A stretch of DNA of 8,414 nt from Chlamydiales bacterium (GTDB taxonomy: Bacteria; Chlamydiota; Chlamydiia; Chlamydiales; JAACFD01): NCBI GenBank assembly GCA_009937555.1, contig JAACFD010000079.1:1-8414 (forward strand). The letters are read 5' to 3'. The number at the start of each line of letters is the position of its first letter. Position 1 is the first letter of the stretch. A program made the position numbers and the translations under genes. This document shows positions 1-6,104 of the stretch, one piece after another. Below the pieces are notes generated by a model. That model did not search any database. It was given only the letters and a program-made list of their open reading frames with translations, and was not told the DNA's origin.

Positions 1-129
1 ATTGATTCATTCTAAGTTATTTAAGGTTTTTTTTTCCTGTTTTTTATTTTTATAAAAGAAATAAATTGAAGCAAAGCAAAGATTTATTTTAAACATAAAT
101 TAACTAATTATAAACAGTAGAGGTATAAG
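1..129 (+). promoter_or_regulatory. AT-rich leader upstream of the first orphan gene
   Basis: No ORF is visible here. The stretch has long T runs around 26-55 and is nearly all A/T up to the start codon at 130. A possible -35-like TTGAAG lies at 66-71, but the matching -10 region near 88-95 (TTTAAAC) is poor. A TATAAA at 109-114 lacks a good -35. A purine stretch AGAGG at 119-123 precedes the GTG start by six bases and can serve as ribosome binding site. The exact promoter is not resolved, and the T-rich part could instead be the trailing end of a gene outside the window. Confidence 0.3.
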
Positions 130-717
130 GTGACACACAAAGCCCCGCCGATAGCCCTGGAGTCCAGGGAAACTTGCTTATCTTTAATGCTCTCCCGTTT
201 AGAGTCTTTAAATAAACACTTCCATGAAGTTAAAGAATCTGGGACCCCATTTGAAGAGGTTGTTGCATCAATAGCAATTTCTAGATTTGAAGAGTTTTAC
301 CAATTAGTAAATGCTGAGCATTTTAATAGTAATTTATTTCCTCATATCAATGGCATATTAGAAAGAGATAAAGCACTAGACCTAGTTGACTTATTCTCAG
401 TAGCACACATGTCTAATGCTGTAAGATTTACTAAAACAGTAGGTGTTATTGATACAAAGACAAAAGAAATTGCTGATCTTAGAGAAGATTATGAGGAGCT
501 ACGTGCTTCCCTTAGAGTTTCTGTAAGAAGGCTAGCTGAAAGATCACCTGAATTTTTATCTATTATGCAAGATTTCTTCTCTAAGACAAATCCTAATGAA
601 TTTCTCTTTACCTTAGATGATTTAGCCTTTTTAGGGGATATCACCCACCTACCAGAGGAAATTGGGGAAGAAGCAGCTAGAGCTTTAATCCACAAAAGAA
701 GCGCTTTTATTGGCTAG
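130..717 (+). CDS. Orphan helical acidic protein, probably interrupted by an in-frame TAG
   Basis: I do not recognise this 195-residue protein. It starts with GTG at 130, preceded by AGAGG six bases upstream; an in-frame TAG at 118-120 rules out a longer N-terminus. An ATG at 187 (residue 20) is an alternative start but has no ribosome binding site. There is no signal peptide or membrane segment, so it is probably cytosolic. The sequence looks mainly alpha-helical, with a charged coiled-coil-like stretch around residues 110-140 rich in Glu, Arg and Leu (for example IADLREDYEELRASLRVSVR). The TAG at 715-717 is followed in the same frame by 60 open, protein-like codons ending at 900, so the native product is probably about 256 residues. 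It converges on the yggS operon. No function can be assigned. Confidence 0.6.
   Translation: MTHKAPPIALESRETCLSLMLSRLESLNKHFHEVKESGTPFEEVVASIAISRFEEFYQLVNAEHFNSNLFPHINGILERDKALDLVDLFSVAHMSNAVRFTKTVGVIDTKTKEIADLREDYEELRASLRVSVRRLAERSPEFLSIMQDFFSKTNPNEFLFTLDDLAFLGDITHLPEEIGEEAARALIHKRSAFIG
155..169 (+). repeat. GC-rich perfect hairpin just inside the first gene
   Basis: CCCTGG (155-160) and CCAGGG (164-169) form a perfect 6-bp inverted repeat around a 3-base AGT loop. It sits in a short GC-rich island (about 133-169) in otherwise AT-rich DNA, within codons 9-14 of the gene starting at 130. No T run follows, so it is not an intrinsic terminator. It could fold in the mRNA close to the start codon and affect initiation, or be chance in a GC-rich patch. 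Confidence 0.45.
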
Positions 718-900
718 GTAGAAGCTAACTCTCACCTTGAAGATGTGAGTACGTTATCAGCTAGCTTAGAGGCCGTTGTAGCACTCCGAGAGCAGCAATT
801 AGCTGAAGCTGAGGCCCATATAGATAAACTTGACTCTGTAAGAGCGCTTGAGCTTGCAGAACCTGCTATTGGCCCAGAAGCTGTTGATTCAAAGGTATAA
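718..900 (+). pseudogene. In-frame 3' continuation of the first gene after its TAG
   Basis: Directly after the TAG at 715-717 the same frame stays open for 60 codons and ends with TAA at 898-900, six bases before the yggS stop codon on the other strand. The peptide is acidic and strongly helical, rich in Ala, Leu and Glu (for example LEAVVALREQQLAEAEAHI), and matches the style of the preceding residues. The only internal start candidate is a GTG at 745 with no convincing ribosome binding site, so an independent gene is unlikely. I infer that this was or is the C-terminal part of the 130-717 gene, separated by a nonsense mutation, a sequencing error or a readthrough stop. A minus-strand reading frame across the same bases shows no protein-like features. 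Confidence 0.5.
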
Positions 901-912
901 CTTAATTTAAGT
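900..912. repeat. Short palindrome spanning two convergent stop codons
   Basis: ACTTAA (900-905) and TTAAGT (907-912) are perfect inverted copies around one base. They overlap the TAA ending the plus-strand frame (898-900) and the stop of yggS (907-909, TAA on the minus strand). It is AT-rich and has no loop room, so it is a poor terminator. It is noted because no other terminator-like structure separates these convergent units. Confidence 0.25.
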
Positions 913-1596
913 CCTGCTACCAAAAATACTACTACCAACACGAATACAGCTAGCACCCGCGCAGATAGCCTGTTCATAATCTGATGACATCCCCATTGAT
1001 AAATAATCCAAGGGATCATTTTGGTAATATTTAGAGTTTAGTTCTTGTAAAAAAACAGCTAGATCCTGGAAGTTCTTTTCTATAATTGCTTTATTTTCTA
1101 CATGTGCTGCAATTGTCATTAAACCCTTAATACAGATGCCTTCTAAATCAAGCAACTCTTTCCAACAGTCTTTCCAGCTATCAATACTTAAACCATGTTT
1201 AGAATTTTCCTGCGAAACATTCACCTGAATTAATATATTCGTTTTCAACTTTAGTTCTTCACTAACTTGAGATATTTTCTTAGCTAGTTCTAAATTATCA
1301 ACAGATTGGATTAAATAACACTTTCCCACAACCTTTCGAACTTTATTCTTCTGCAAGGTTCCTATAAAGTGCCAACGAATATCTTCAGGTAGTTGTTTAT
1401 ACTTATCTAAAAACTCTTGTACTCTATTTTCTCCAAAATCTTTTTGACCCGATTGGTAAGCTACCATTATTTTCTCAATAGGCTGAAATTTTGACACACA
1501 TACAAGAGTAATCGAAGCTGGGTCTTTATTCTTTTTCTTACAAACATCGACGATACGTTTTTTGGTATCATCTAAGTTGGTTTCAATCTCTTTCAT
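907..1596 (-). CDS. yggS: YggS/PROSC-family PLP-binding protein (PLP homeostasis protein)
   Basis: This 229-residue protein has the usual length for the YggS/YBL036C/PROSC family, a single alanine-racemase-like TIM barrel that binds pyridoxal 5'-phosphate without known enzymatic turnover and buffers PLP and amino-acid balance in the cytosol. Visible marks are the PLP lysine in LVCVSKFQP (Lys36, the same position as in E. coli YggS), FGENRVQE (54-61), WHFIGTLQKNK (75-85), IQSVDNLE (97-104), VNVSQENSKHG (126-136), GLMTIA (158-163), LSMGMSSD (199-206) and the phosphate-binding RVGSSIFG (219-226). The ATG at 1596 overlaps the end of the upstream gene by 14 nt and the ribosome binding site is weak (AAAGAATT), which suggests translational coupling. 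It is the last gene of the nfeD-floA operon. Its family assignment is secure; its link to the membrane genes is inferred from position only. Confidence 0.95.
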   Translation of the reverse strand: MKEIETNLDDTKKRIVDVCKKKNKDPASITLVCVSKFQPIEKIMVAYQSGQKDFGENRVQEFLDKYKQLPEDIRWHFIGTLQKNKVRKVVGKCYLIQSVDNLELAKKISQVSEELKLKTNILIQVNVSQENSKHGLSIDSWKDCWKELLDLEGICIKGLMTIAAHVENKAIIEKNFQDLAVFLQELNSKYYQNDPLDYLSMGMSSDYEQAICAGASCIRVGSSIFGSRT

Positions 1597-2212
1597 TATC
1601 TAATTCTTTTAGACCTTTTGGTGTAGAAAAAATCTCATGCATTAATACTTTCTCTCTCATAGAGCTTTGGGAAAATAGTAGTAATTTAGCTTTTGATGGT
1701 CTTTCTCTTAGATGAGCATCAATACTGTAGTAGTCTTCTTCATGGTTAATCTCATTTGGCACATCATCAACTGTAGGAACTTTAGGCATTTCCATCTCTG
1801 CACGATCTACTTCCCAACTACGCCTTACCACTTTCTTCGTTTTAACTTCTTCCAGATCATCCTCAATTAAAGAGGGGTCTTCTTCCTCCATCTGTTTCAG
1901 TTCTTTCTCTAGTTGCGCTAATTCTCTATCCAAGCTAGTGAATGATTCTTGATCATCTTCTTGTTCAAAAACATCATCCTTAATCTGAGAACTACCAGAT
2001 AATAGATCTGAGAGATCTCCAGGAAGTGTTCTACTTTCTGGTTTTGAGTGCTGAGTATCAGGAGAAGAAGCAGTAAAGTTTACTTTTTTACTAAACTGCG
2101 ACTCTCCTTTATTTTGTGGTACATGGATATCGCGCTTTTTCTTTTTGGTATTAGGTAATATAAACCAAAAAGCAAACATCAATAAAATAGCAACAATATC
2201 TCCAACATCCAT
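1583..2212 (-). CDS. Unassigned single-pass membrane protein with acidic middle, FloA-linked
   Basis: I do not recognise this 209-residue protein. One hydrophobic segment (about residues 6-20, DIVAILLMFAFWFILP) is followed by a basic KKKKR cluster (23-27), which predicts an N-out, C-in membrane anchor. Then comes a polar Ser-rich linker (40-80), a very acidic helical or coiled-coil region (83-123) and a C-terminal part with the box REKVLMHEIFSTPKGLKEL (186-204). That box resembles the 'EIL-x-x-P-x-x-L(R)' ending I recall from small anchored proteins in other bacteria; I cannot verify this here. The ATG at 2212 lies two bases after the FloA stop, and its ribosome binding site AGGAG (2219-2223) lies inside FloA's last codons, so expression is coupled to FloA. 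A scaffold or partner of the FloA/NfeD membrane assembly is a reasonable guess, not a demonstrated role. B. subtilis has an unrelated small gene (yqfB) at the equivalent place. Confidence 0.75.
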   Translation of the reverse strand: MDVGDIVAILLMFAFWFILPNTKKKKRDIHVPQNKGESQFSKKVNFTASSPDTQHSKPESRTLPGDLSDLLSGSSQIKDDVFEQEDDQESFTSLDRELAQLEKELKQMEEEDPSLIEDDLEEVKTKKVVRRSWEVDRAEMEMPKVPTVDDVPNEINHEEDYYSIDAHLRERPSKAKLLLFSQSSMREKVLMHEIFSTPKGLKELDNERD

Positions 2213-2214
2213 AA

Positions 2215-3204
2215 CTAGCTCCTATTCTTCTCATCAGGCTTGGCTATAGAACGCCTCATATCTGTATCTGCTTCAATATTTTTAAAACGTGAATAGTCAA
2301 GTATTCCAAGCATGCCCTTCTTGAAAGCTTCTGCCATAGCTAGAGGAACCTGAGCTTCTGATTCCACAACTAAAGCTCGCTTATCTTTAATCTTAGCAAG
2401 ATTCTCTTGCTCTAGAGCAACTGCCATAGCTCTTCTCTCTTCAGCTTTTGCCTGAGCAATTCTCTTATCAGATTCAGCTCTATCAGCTCTAAGTTTTGCT
2501 CCAATATTTTCACCTATATCTATATCTGCTATATCAATAGATAAGATTTCATAAGCTGTTTGAGCATCTAAGCCTCTATCTAGTACAATTTGAGATATTT
2601 TATGAGGATTTTCTAAAACTTCAGCATGTGTTTCTGTAGAACCAATCGCATTAACAATACCTTCTCCCACTCTAGCAATAACAGTCTCTTCTGTAGCTCC
2701 TCCAACTAGTTGGGCAATATTAGTTCTAACAGTTACCCTAGCGCGGCATAGTAACTGAACTCCATCTTTTGCTACTGCTGTGATAAAACCAGTTTTGCTG
2801 GGAGCATCAATTACTTTAGGGTTTACAGATGTGCGAACCGCATCTAAAATATCTCTACCAGCAAGGTCAATCGCCGTTGCTTGCCTCCAGCTTAAAGGAA
2901 TATTTGCCTTATCTGCTGCGATCATTGCCCTAACAACTTCTAAAACCTTACCACCAGCCATATAGTGTGTTTCTAAGTCAGCTGTAGTGATCTGCTTAAG
3001 ACCAGCTTTAAAAGAAGTAATTCTTGAGGCAACAATAATTTGAGGAGGAATTTTTCTTAATGACATCCCAATAATGTTAGCTAGAGAAATAGGGGTTCCA
3101 GAAATGAATGCTTGAAACCATAAACGAACAAATCCCCAGATATATAACAGAACAAATAGTCCTGCAATTCCTAAAATAGCAATCAAAAAATACGCTTCAT
3201 ACAT
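2215..3204 (-). CDS. floA: Flotillin-like protein FloA (YqfA/UPF0365)
   Basis: FloA is an SPFH-type scaffold that oligomerises in the inner membrane and organises membrane microdomains. With the ATG at 3204 the protein has 329 residues, as expected for the family. It shows an N-terminal hydrophobic segment (about 5-28) and a second weaker hydrophobic stretch (about 29-45), both probably membrane-embedded. The SPFH-like part follows, with LRKIPPQIIVASRI (49-62), THYMAGGKVLEVVRAMIAADKA (about 79-100), ATAIDLAGRDILDAVRTSVNPK (about 109-130) and GVQLLCRARVTVRTNI (148-163). A long Ala/Glu/Arg-rich coiled coil (about 235-290, for example AQAKAEERRAMAVALEQEN) mediates oligomerisation in the family. 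The GTG three codons upstream is a possible start, but the AAGG at 3213-3216 is spaced eight bases from the ATG. It lies 13 nt after the short nfeD stop and 2 nt before the next gene. The identification is secure. Confidence 0.95.
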   Translation of the reverse strand: MYEAYFLIAILGIAGLFVLLYIWGFVRLWFQAFISGTPISLANIIGMSLRKIPPQIIVASRITSFKAGLKQITTADLETHYMAGGKVLEVVRAMIAADKANIPLSWRQATAIDLAGRDILDAVRTSVNPKVIDAPSKTGFITAVAKDGVQLLCRARVTVRTNIAQLVGGATEETVIARVGEGIVNAIGSTETHAEVLENPHKISQIVLDRGLDAQTAYEILSIDIADIDIGENIGAKLRADRAESDKRIAQAKAEERRAMAVALEQENLAKIKDKRALVVESEAQVPLAMAEAFKKGMLGILDYSRFKNIEADTDMRRSIAKPDEKNRS

Positions 3205-3212
3205 AGCAAACA

Positions 3213-3216
3213 CCTT
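3213..3216 (-). promoter_or_regulatory. Ribosome binding site that sets the FloA start
   Basis: On the minus strand AAGG (3216 to 3213) lies eight bases before the ATG at 3204. The alternative upstream GTG at 3213 overlaps this element and has no ribosome binding site of its own, so the ATG is preferred. Confidence 0.6.
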
Positions 3217-3217
3217 G

Positions 3218-3685
3218 TTAATCTTCTTTCAATACCACATTTAAATGACCACCTTGGCCAGATTTTATAATAACTTTTTTCCCTTTTGGGATATACCCTG
3301 ACTTTGATACAGCTTGATAACGCTTCTTTTCAACTTCAATGTATCCTGACGGTTTAAGATCTGAAACTACTTCCCCTTCTTGCCCCAAAAGTGCATTTTC
3401 AAACTCTGAAGCTAAATAGCCTTCTTGGTCTTCATTACTATATACTCCAGAAGAGGGAGAGTTTTTGATTTTGTTAAGCGCAACTTTAATTACAAAGTAT
3501 ACAGTTGCTAAACAGAAAAGGACATATATTATAAGATGCATAAGGTCAGCATCTTGCAAGGAAAACTTGTAAATACTAAATAGAATACCACAAACTCCAA
3601 TAATCCCTACGATTCCCCCAGGAATAAAAAACTCAATAAATATGAGTACAAGCGATACAAATAAGATGGATAAAATACTAATCAT
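3218..3685 (-). CDS. Short NfeD-like membrane protein with C-terminal OB-fold domain
   Basis: This 155-residue protein is the short, protease-free form of the NfeD family. Residues 3-35 and about 48-68 are hydrophobic (FVSLVLIFIEFFIPGG, then HLIIYVLFCLATVYFVI), giving two to three membrane segments with the FIPGG turn typical of NfeD proteins. The soluble C-terminal part (about 90-152) has the NfeD OB-fold pattern: LGQEGEVVSDLKPSGYIEV, then a PKGKKVIIKSGQGGHLNVV ending. I chose the ATG at 3685, which overlaps the preceding stop by 8 nt (ATGATTAG on the minus strand); an in-frame TTG nine codons upstream would add only a basic, poly-Lys leader and is less likely. The upstream tract is purine-rich (AGAAAGAAG) without a strong consensus, consistent with coupled translation. 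In other bacteria such proteins interact with the adjacent SPFH protein, here FloA. Confidence 0.85.
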   Translation of the reverse strand: MISILSILFVSLVLIFIEFFIPGGIVGIIGVCGILFSIYKFSLQDADLMHLIIYVLFCLATVYFVIKVALNKIKNSPSSGVYSNEDQEGYLASEFENALLGQEGEVVSDLKPSGYIEVEKKRYQAVSKSGYIPKGKKVIIKSGQGGHLNVVLKED

Positions 3686-5834
3686 TTTTTTCTTCTTTCT
3701 CTTTGCTAACAATGAGAATAGACCCTTCTAAGCGATCTACAATAATTCTTGTCCCCTTTAGGATGTATTCACCATTTGAACTAGCATTAAATATTTCCTG
3801 CTTAATTTTCACCTTCCCAGAAGGTCTTAATACAGTATAAGCTTCTCCAATGCTTCCTGCAATAGGTAAGTTCTCAAGCCCTTCAAAAGCTACATAACCT
3901 TGATCTTTGTTTTGCTCCTCTGCTGATATTAATGCAGAGAAGGGACTAGAGATAAAGATCTTCTTTCCAAAAGAATAAAGAAAGACTACAAGCAGTATGA
4001 ATGCTCCAAAAAGATAAGACAACCGCTTTAACAGTTCCTCCCCTTGCACTGTAAGCTCAAGGCTATCTAAGCTAATAAAGCTATAGTTAAACCCTGGTAT
4101 TAGTAAAGATACTAGTCCCATAAATAAAAGCACAACACCTACTGTTCCAATTATGGCAAAACCTGGAGTTACAAACAGTTCTATAAAAATCAGAGCAAAT
4201 CCTAAAACGATTAATAGCACATCTAAAAGCCCAAATGTTTCTAATGAAAGAGAAGATAGTGCAATAAGCGTAAAGCACAATATGGCAATGATACCCGGGA
4301 TACCAACCCCTGGTGAAGACATCTCATAATAAAAACCAAGCATCAAACCTAGAAATAAAAAAGATGAGATAGCTGGGCTAACTAGAAAAGAAAGCAACTG
4401 CAGCTTCCAATTTAGCTTAAAGTCATTTTTACTAATTGCTTCTGCACGAGAAAGATTTGGAGCTGAAGCTAGGTATGACTCTAATTCCCCTGCTTCTTTC
4501 CAAGCCTCTGCCTTATGTAAAAGGTTATCGCTCAAACCATACTGAATCAGGTCCTCAGCATTTAAAGTTAACAACTTCCCCTTGTCAATAAGGACATGAT
4601 CAACATGAGCTCCCGAAAATTGCCCTTCTTTTAAAGAGTGTACTTTTCTAACTACTCCTTCTCGCTCAAGTAAAATAACATCTTTGTCCACCATAGCTTC
4701 TGCTAGATCTGGGTTACGGTGGAAGTGACGCGCTCTATTGATAAAGTCTGCACGAAAGGCTGAATTAATTTTTTCAGGAGCACTTTCAATCCCTGATCCT
4801 GTTTGAAAGACGACTTCTGCTGCACCCAAAGAAGATTGTTTTGTTGTAGCAATATACTGGCAAGAATAAGCAAGCATGGCTCCAGCTGAGTAAGCTCTAT
4901 TATGAACAAAGGCTATAATAGGAATTTGTTGCTGTTTTTGAAAATCTCTCAAAAGATCTGCTATCTTCTGACTAGTGTAAGCTTCTCCTCCGGGTGTATC
5001 TAGCTCCATTACAATAAAGTCTACTGGATGATCTCTATAGTATTTAAGAGCTGATTGGACATATACCCATGTAGATTCATTAATGCCAGAAGACCAATCA
5101 TTAATTAATAAATGCCCATACTCATAGTCTGGCTTCTGTTTTAACCCCCAGAACTTTTGCCCTAGAGCTTCTGTTTGAGCATTATCTTCTGTTTCAGAGA
5201 CACTTAAAGGCGCATGACTAGCTAAAAGCAAACGTTTCATATCGCGATCATTCAACACAAGGTGTTCACCTTGAACTGAAAGAAGTCTCTCTTTACTAGA
5301 GTTACTAGCTTTAAAACTTAATTGCCCTTCTTTCTCATAAAGCTCTAAAGAGGGATCAAGCATACTATTAAAAATGCTCTCTAATTTAGGATTGCCTTCT
5401 AAATAATCACTTAAAAGGCTCCTTAACTGGCTCCTCAAAATGCTTTTTTCAGGAAGTGAACCTTGTTTATCTGTTAAACTCCCCCATACACTAAATTCTG
5501 TTATATAAAGCTCGTCAGTTAAAAAAGGGAGGATCGCTGCTATGCCACTAGCTTGGCCTTCAATCAGAAGCTTAAGGTGGAATCCTTTTTTCTTTTGTTG
5601 TTGTAAAAACTGTGCAAAATTTAAAACTTCAGAGTAATCCCCTCCATGAGCATTCACCTTAAGATATATCTCTATTGGTTTCTCACCTTCTTGATGTAGC
5701 TTTTCTATCTGTATTTGGGTATCTTGTAGTTGTTCTTTATTCAGAAAGCCTCTTAAGGAAAAAGATGCCTGAGCAAAAAGAGAGGAAGAAAAAAAGAAAA
5801 CGAATAAAATGGTATTTAATAAAAAGCTATTCAT
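3678..5834 (-). CDS. nfeD: Membrane-bound NfeD/SppA-class serine protease (long NfeD with tandem ClpP-fold domains)
   Basis: This 718-residue protein heads the operon. Residues 1-23 form a signal peptide with a hydrophobic core and a likely AQA-type cleavage site. A first ClpP/SppA-like region (about 55-122) has AHGGDYSE (62-69) and GQASGIAA (93-100), with Ser96 at the expected nucleophile place. A second, better conserved domain (about 240-435) has LDTPGGEAYTSQ (278-289), AYSAGA with Ser316 and SAPEKI with Lys355. A Ser-Lys dyad about 40 residues apart matches archaeal NfeD protease PH1510. Four to five membrane segments follow (about 484-504, 509-528, 534-556, 558-580, 605-622), then an NfeD OB-fold domain (about 645-712). 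The catalytic domains should lie outside the cytoplasmic membrane. Known full-length relatives such as B. subtilis YqeZ carry only one protease domain, so the doubled N-terminal half is unusual and recalls tandem-domain SppA. Family assignment is strong; the role of the first domain is inferred. Confidence 0.92.
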   Translation of the reverse strand: MNSFLLNTILFVFFFSSSLFAQASFSLRGFLNKEQLQDTQIQIEKLHQEGEKPIEIYLKVNAHGGDYSEVLNFAQFLQQQKKKGFHLKLLIEGQASGIAAILPFLTDELYITEFSVWGSLTDKQGSLPEKSILRSQLRSLLSDYLEGNPKLESIFNSMLDPSLELYEKEGQLSFKASNSSKERLLSVQGEHLVLNDRDMKRLLLASHAPLSVSETEDNAQTEALGQKFWGLKQKPDYEYGHLLINDWSSGINESTWVYVQSALKYYRDHPVDFIVMELDTPGGEAYTSQKIADLLRDFQKQQQIPIIAFVHNRAYSAGAMLAYSCQYIATTKQSSLGAAEVVFQTGSGIESAPEKINSAFRADFINRARHFHRNPDLAEAMVDKDVILLEREGVVRKVHSLKEGQFSGAHVDHVLIDKGKLLTLNAEDLIQYGLSDNLLHKAEAWKEAGELESYLASAPNLSRAEAISKNDFKLNWKLQLLSFLVSPAISSFLFLGLMLGFYYEMSSPGVGIPGIIAILCFTLIALSSLSLETFGLLDVLLIVLGFALIFIELFVTPGFAIIGTVGVVLLFMGLVSLLIPGFNYSFISLDSLELTVQGEELLKRLSYLFGAFILLVVFLYSFGKKIFISSPFSALISAEEQNKDQGYVAFEGLENLPIAGSIGEAYTVLRPSGKVKIKQEIFNASSNGEYILKGTRIIVDRLEGSILIVSKEKEEKND

Positions 5835-5835
5835 T

Positions 5836-5840
5836 CCTCC
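5836..5840 (-). promoter_or_regulatory. Strong Shine-Dalgarno abutting the nfeD start codon
   Basis: GGAGG is separated from the ATG at 5834 by a single base, far closer than the usual 5-9. No alternative in-frame start lies a normal distance downstream, and no start codon exists upstream in frame. The start remains ATG 5834 because the signal peptide begins there. Confidence 0.55.
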
Positions 5841-5850
5841 AAAATATAAT

Positions 5851-5881
5851 AGTATAAGGAAAAAACTGAAGTCTTTTCAGT
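5851..5881 (-). promoter_or_regulatory. Candidate promoter/operator of the nfeD-floA-yggS operon
   Basis: On the minus strand TATACT (5856 to 5851) is a good -10 candidate 16 bases upstream of the nfeD start. The -35 position (about 5874-5879) is only a weak match. A perfect inverted repeat, ACTGAA (5865-5870) and TTCAGT (5876-5881) with a 5-base loop, lies in the spacer and over the -35 position, where a regulator could bind. The promoter would give a very short leader of roughly 10 bases. Both elements are inferred from sequence only. Confidence 0.35.
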
Positions 5882-5986
5882 ATTTTTACTTTACTTCACC
5901 TAATCACAAGTTAGCGCTGTCGCTCTCACCTGCTCTTTCGCTTATAGTAACAAACAGCTGTACAAGAATCTTCATTTTGTAAAAAC

Positions 5987-6014
5987 TTGCAAATTAATAT
6001 GTTATATTTATAAA
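5987..6014 (+). promoter_or_regulatory. Secondary promoter candidate for the 306-residue gene
   Basis: TTGCAA (5987-5992) and TATAAA (6009-6014) are separated by 16 bases, giving an acceptable sigma-70-like pair about 90 bases upstream of the start codon. The region is AT-rich, so chance matches are common. Confidence 0.3.
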
Positions 6015-6051
6015 AGTTTAACATCATATATATCTTAGCTTAAAACCTCCT

Positions 6052-6060
6052 TGCTATAAT
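6052..6060 (+). promoter_or_regulatory. Consensus extended -10 promoter element of the 306-residue gene
   Basis: TGCTATAAT combines a TGn extension with a perfect TATAAT (6055-6060). The -35 position (about 6032-6037, ATCTTA) is poor, as is typical of extended -10 promoters. Transcription would start near 6067 and leave a leader of about 38 bases with the ribosome binding site at 6091. Confidence 0.65.
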
Positions 6061-6077
6061 CTTTGTATAGGCAAAGA
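6060..6077 (+). repeat. Inverted repeat at the predicted transcription start
   Basis: TCTTTG (6060-6065) and CAAAGA (6072-6077) are perfect inverted copies around a 6-base spacer TATAGG. They begin at the last base of the -10 and cover the predicted start site, a position suited to a repressor operator or a 5' mRNA hairpin. Confidence 0.35.
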
Positions 6078-6090
6078 ATAATCATAATTA

Positions 6091-6097
6091 AAAGGAG
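6091..6097 (+). promoter_or_regulatory. Strong ribosome binding site deciding the start at 6105
   Basis: AAAGGAG lies seven bases before the ATG at 6105. This excludes the in-frame TTG at 6063, which would fall at or before the predicted transcription start. Confidence 0.85.
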
Positions 6098-6104
6098 AAA
6101 AAAT

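Larger units (their letters stand above)
5835..6104. other. Divergent intergenic region between the nfeD operon and the orphan gene
   Basis: These 270 bases hold no gene. The outer parts are AT-rich and contain the promoter-like elements listed separately. The middle (about 5896-5945) is more G+C-rich, with two TCACCT copies 30 bases apart (5896-5901 and 5926-5931) and a small inverted repeat AGCG/CGCT (5913-5924). I see no tRNA, riboswitch fold or clear terminator. Confidence 0.6.

Noticed and set aside
26..56. Intrinsic terminator of an off-window gene
   Set aside because: T runs are present, but no stem of more than three base pairs precedes them.
732..1019. Minus-strand 95-residue reading frame
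   Set aside because: It overlaps the 3' end of yggS and the open plus-strand continuation. Its peptide is Ser/Ala-rich and shows no domain, so it is a shadow.
3686..3712. TTG start nine codons upstream in the short nfeD gene
   Set aside because: It adds a poly-Lys leader that is just the out-of-frame reading of the neighbour's Glu/Lys-rich end; the ATG at 3685 directly precedes the membrane segment.
4087..4278. Minus-strand reading frame inside the long nfeD gene
   Set aside because: It lies wholly inside the membrane part of nfeD in another frame, and its Cys/Phe/Arg-rich peptide is typical of a shifted reading of hydrophobic codons.
5675..5857. Plus-strand 60-residue reading frame with a Lys/Arg-rich end
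   Set aside because: It is antisense to the nfeD signal peptide region. The basic run is the reverse reading of hydrophobic Phe/Ser codons, and no start signal supports it.
6063..6104. N-terminal extension of the 306-residue protein from the TTG at 6063
   Set aside because: The TTG lies at or before the predicted transcription start, and the AAAGGAG at 6091-6097 is ideally placed for the ATG at 6105.
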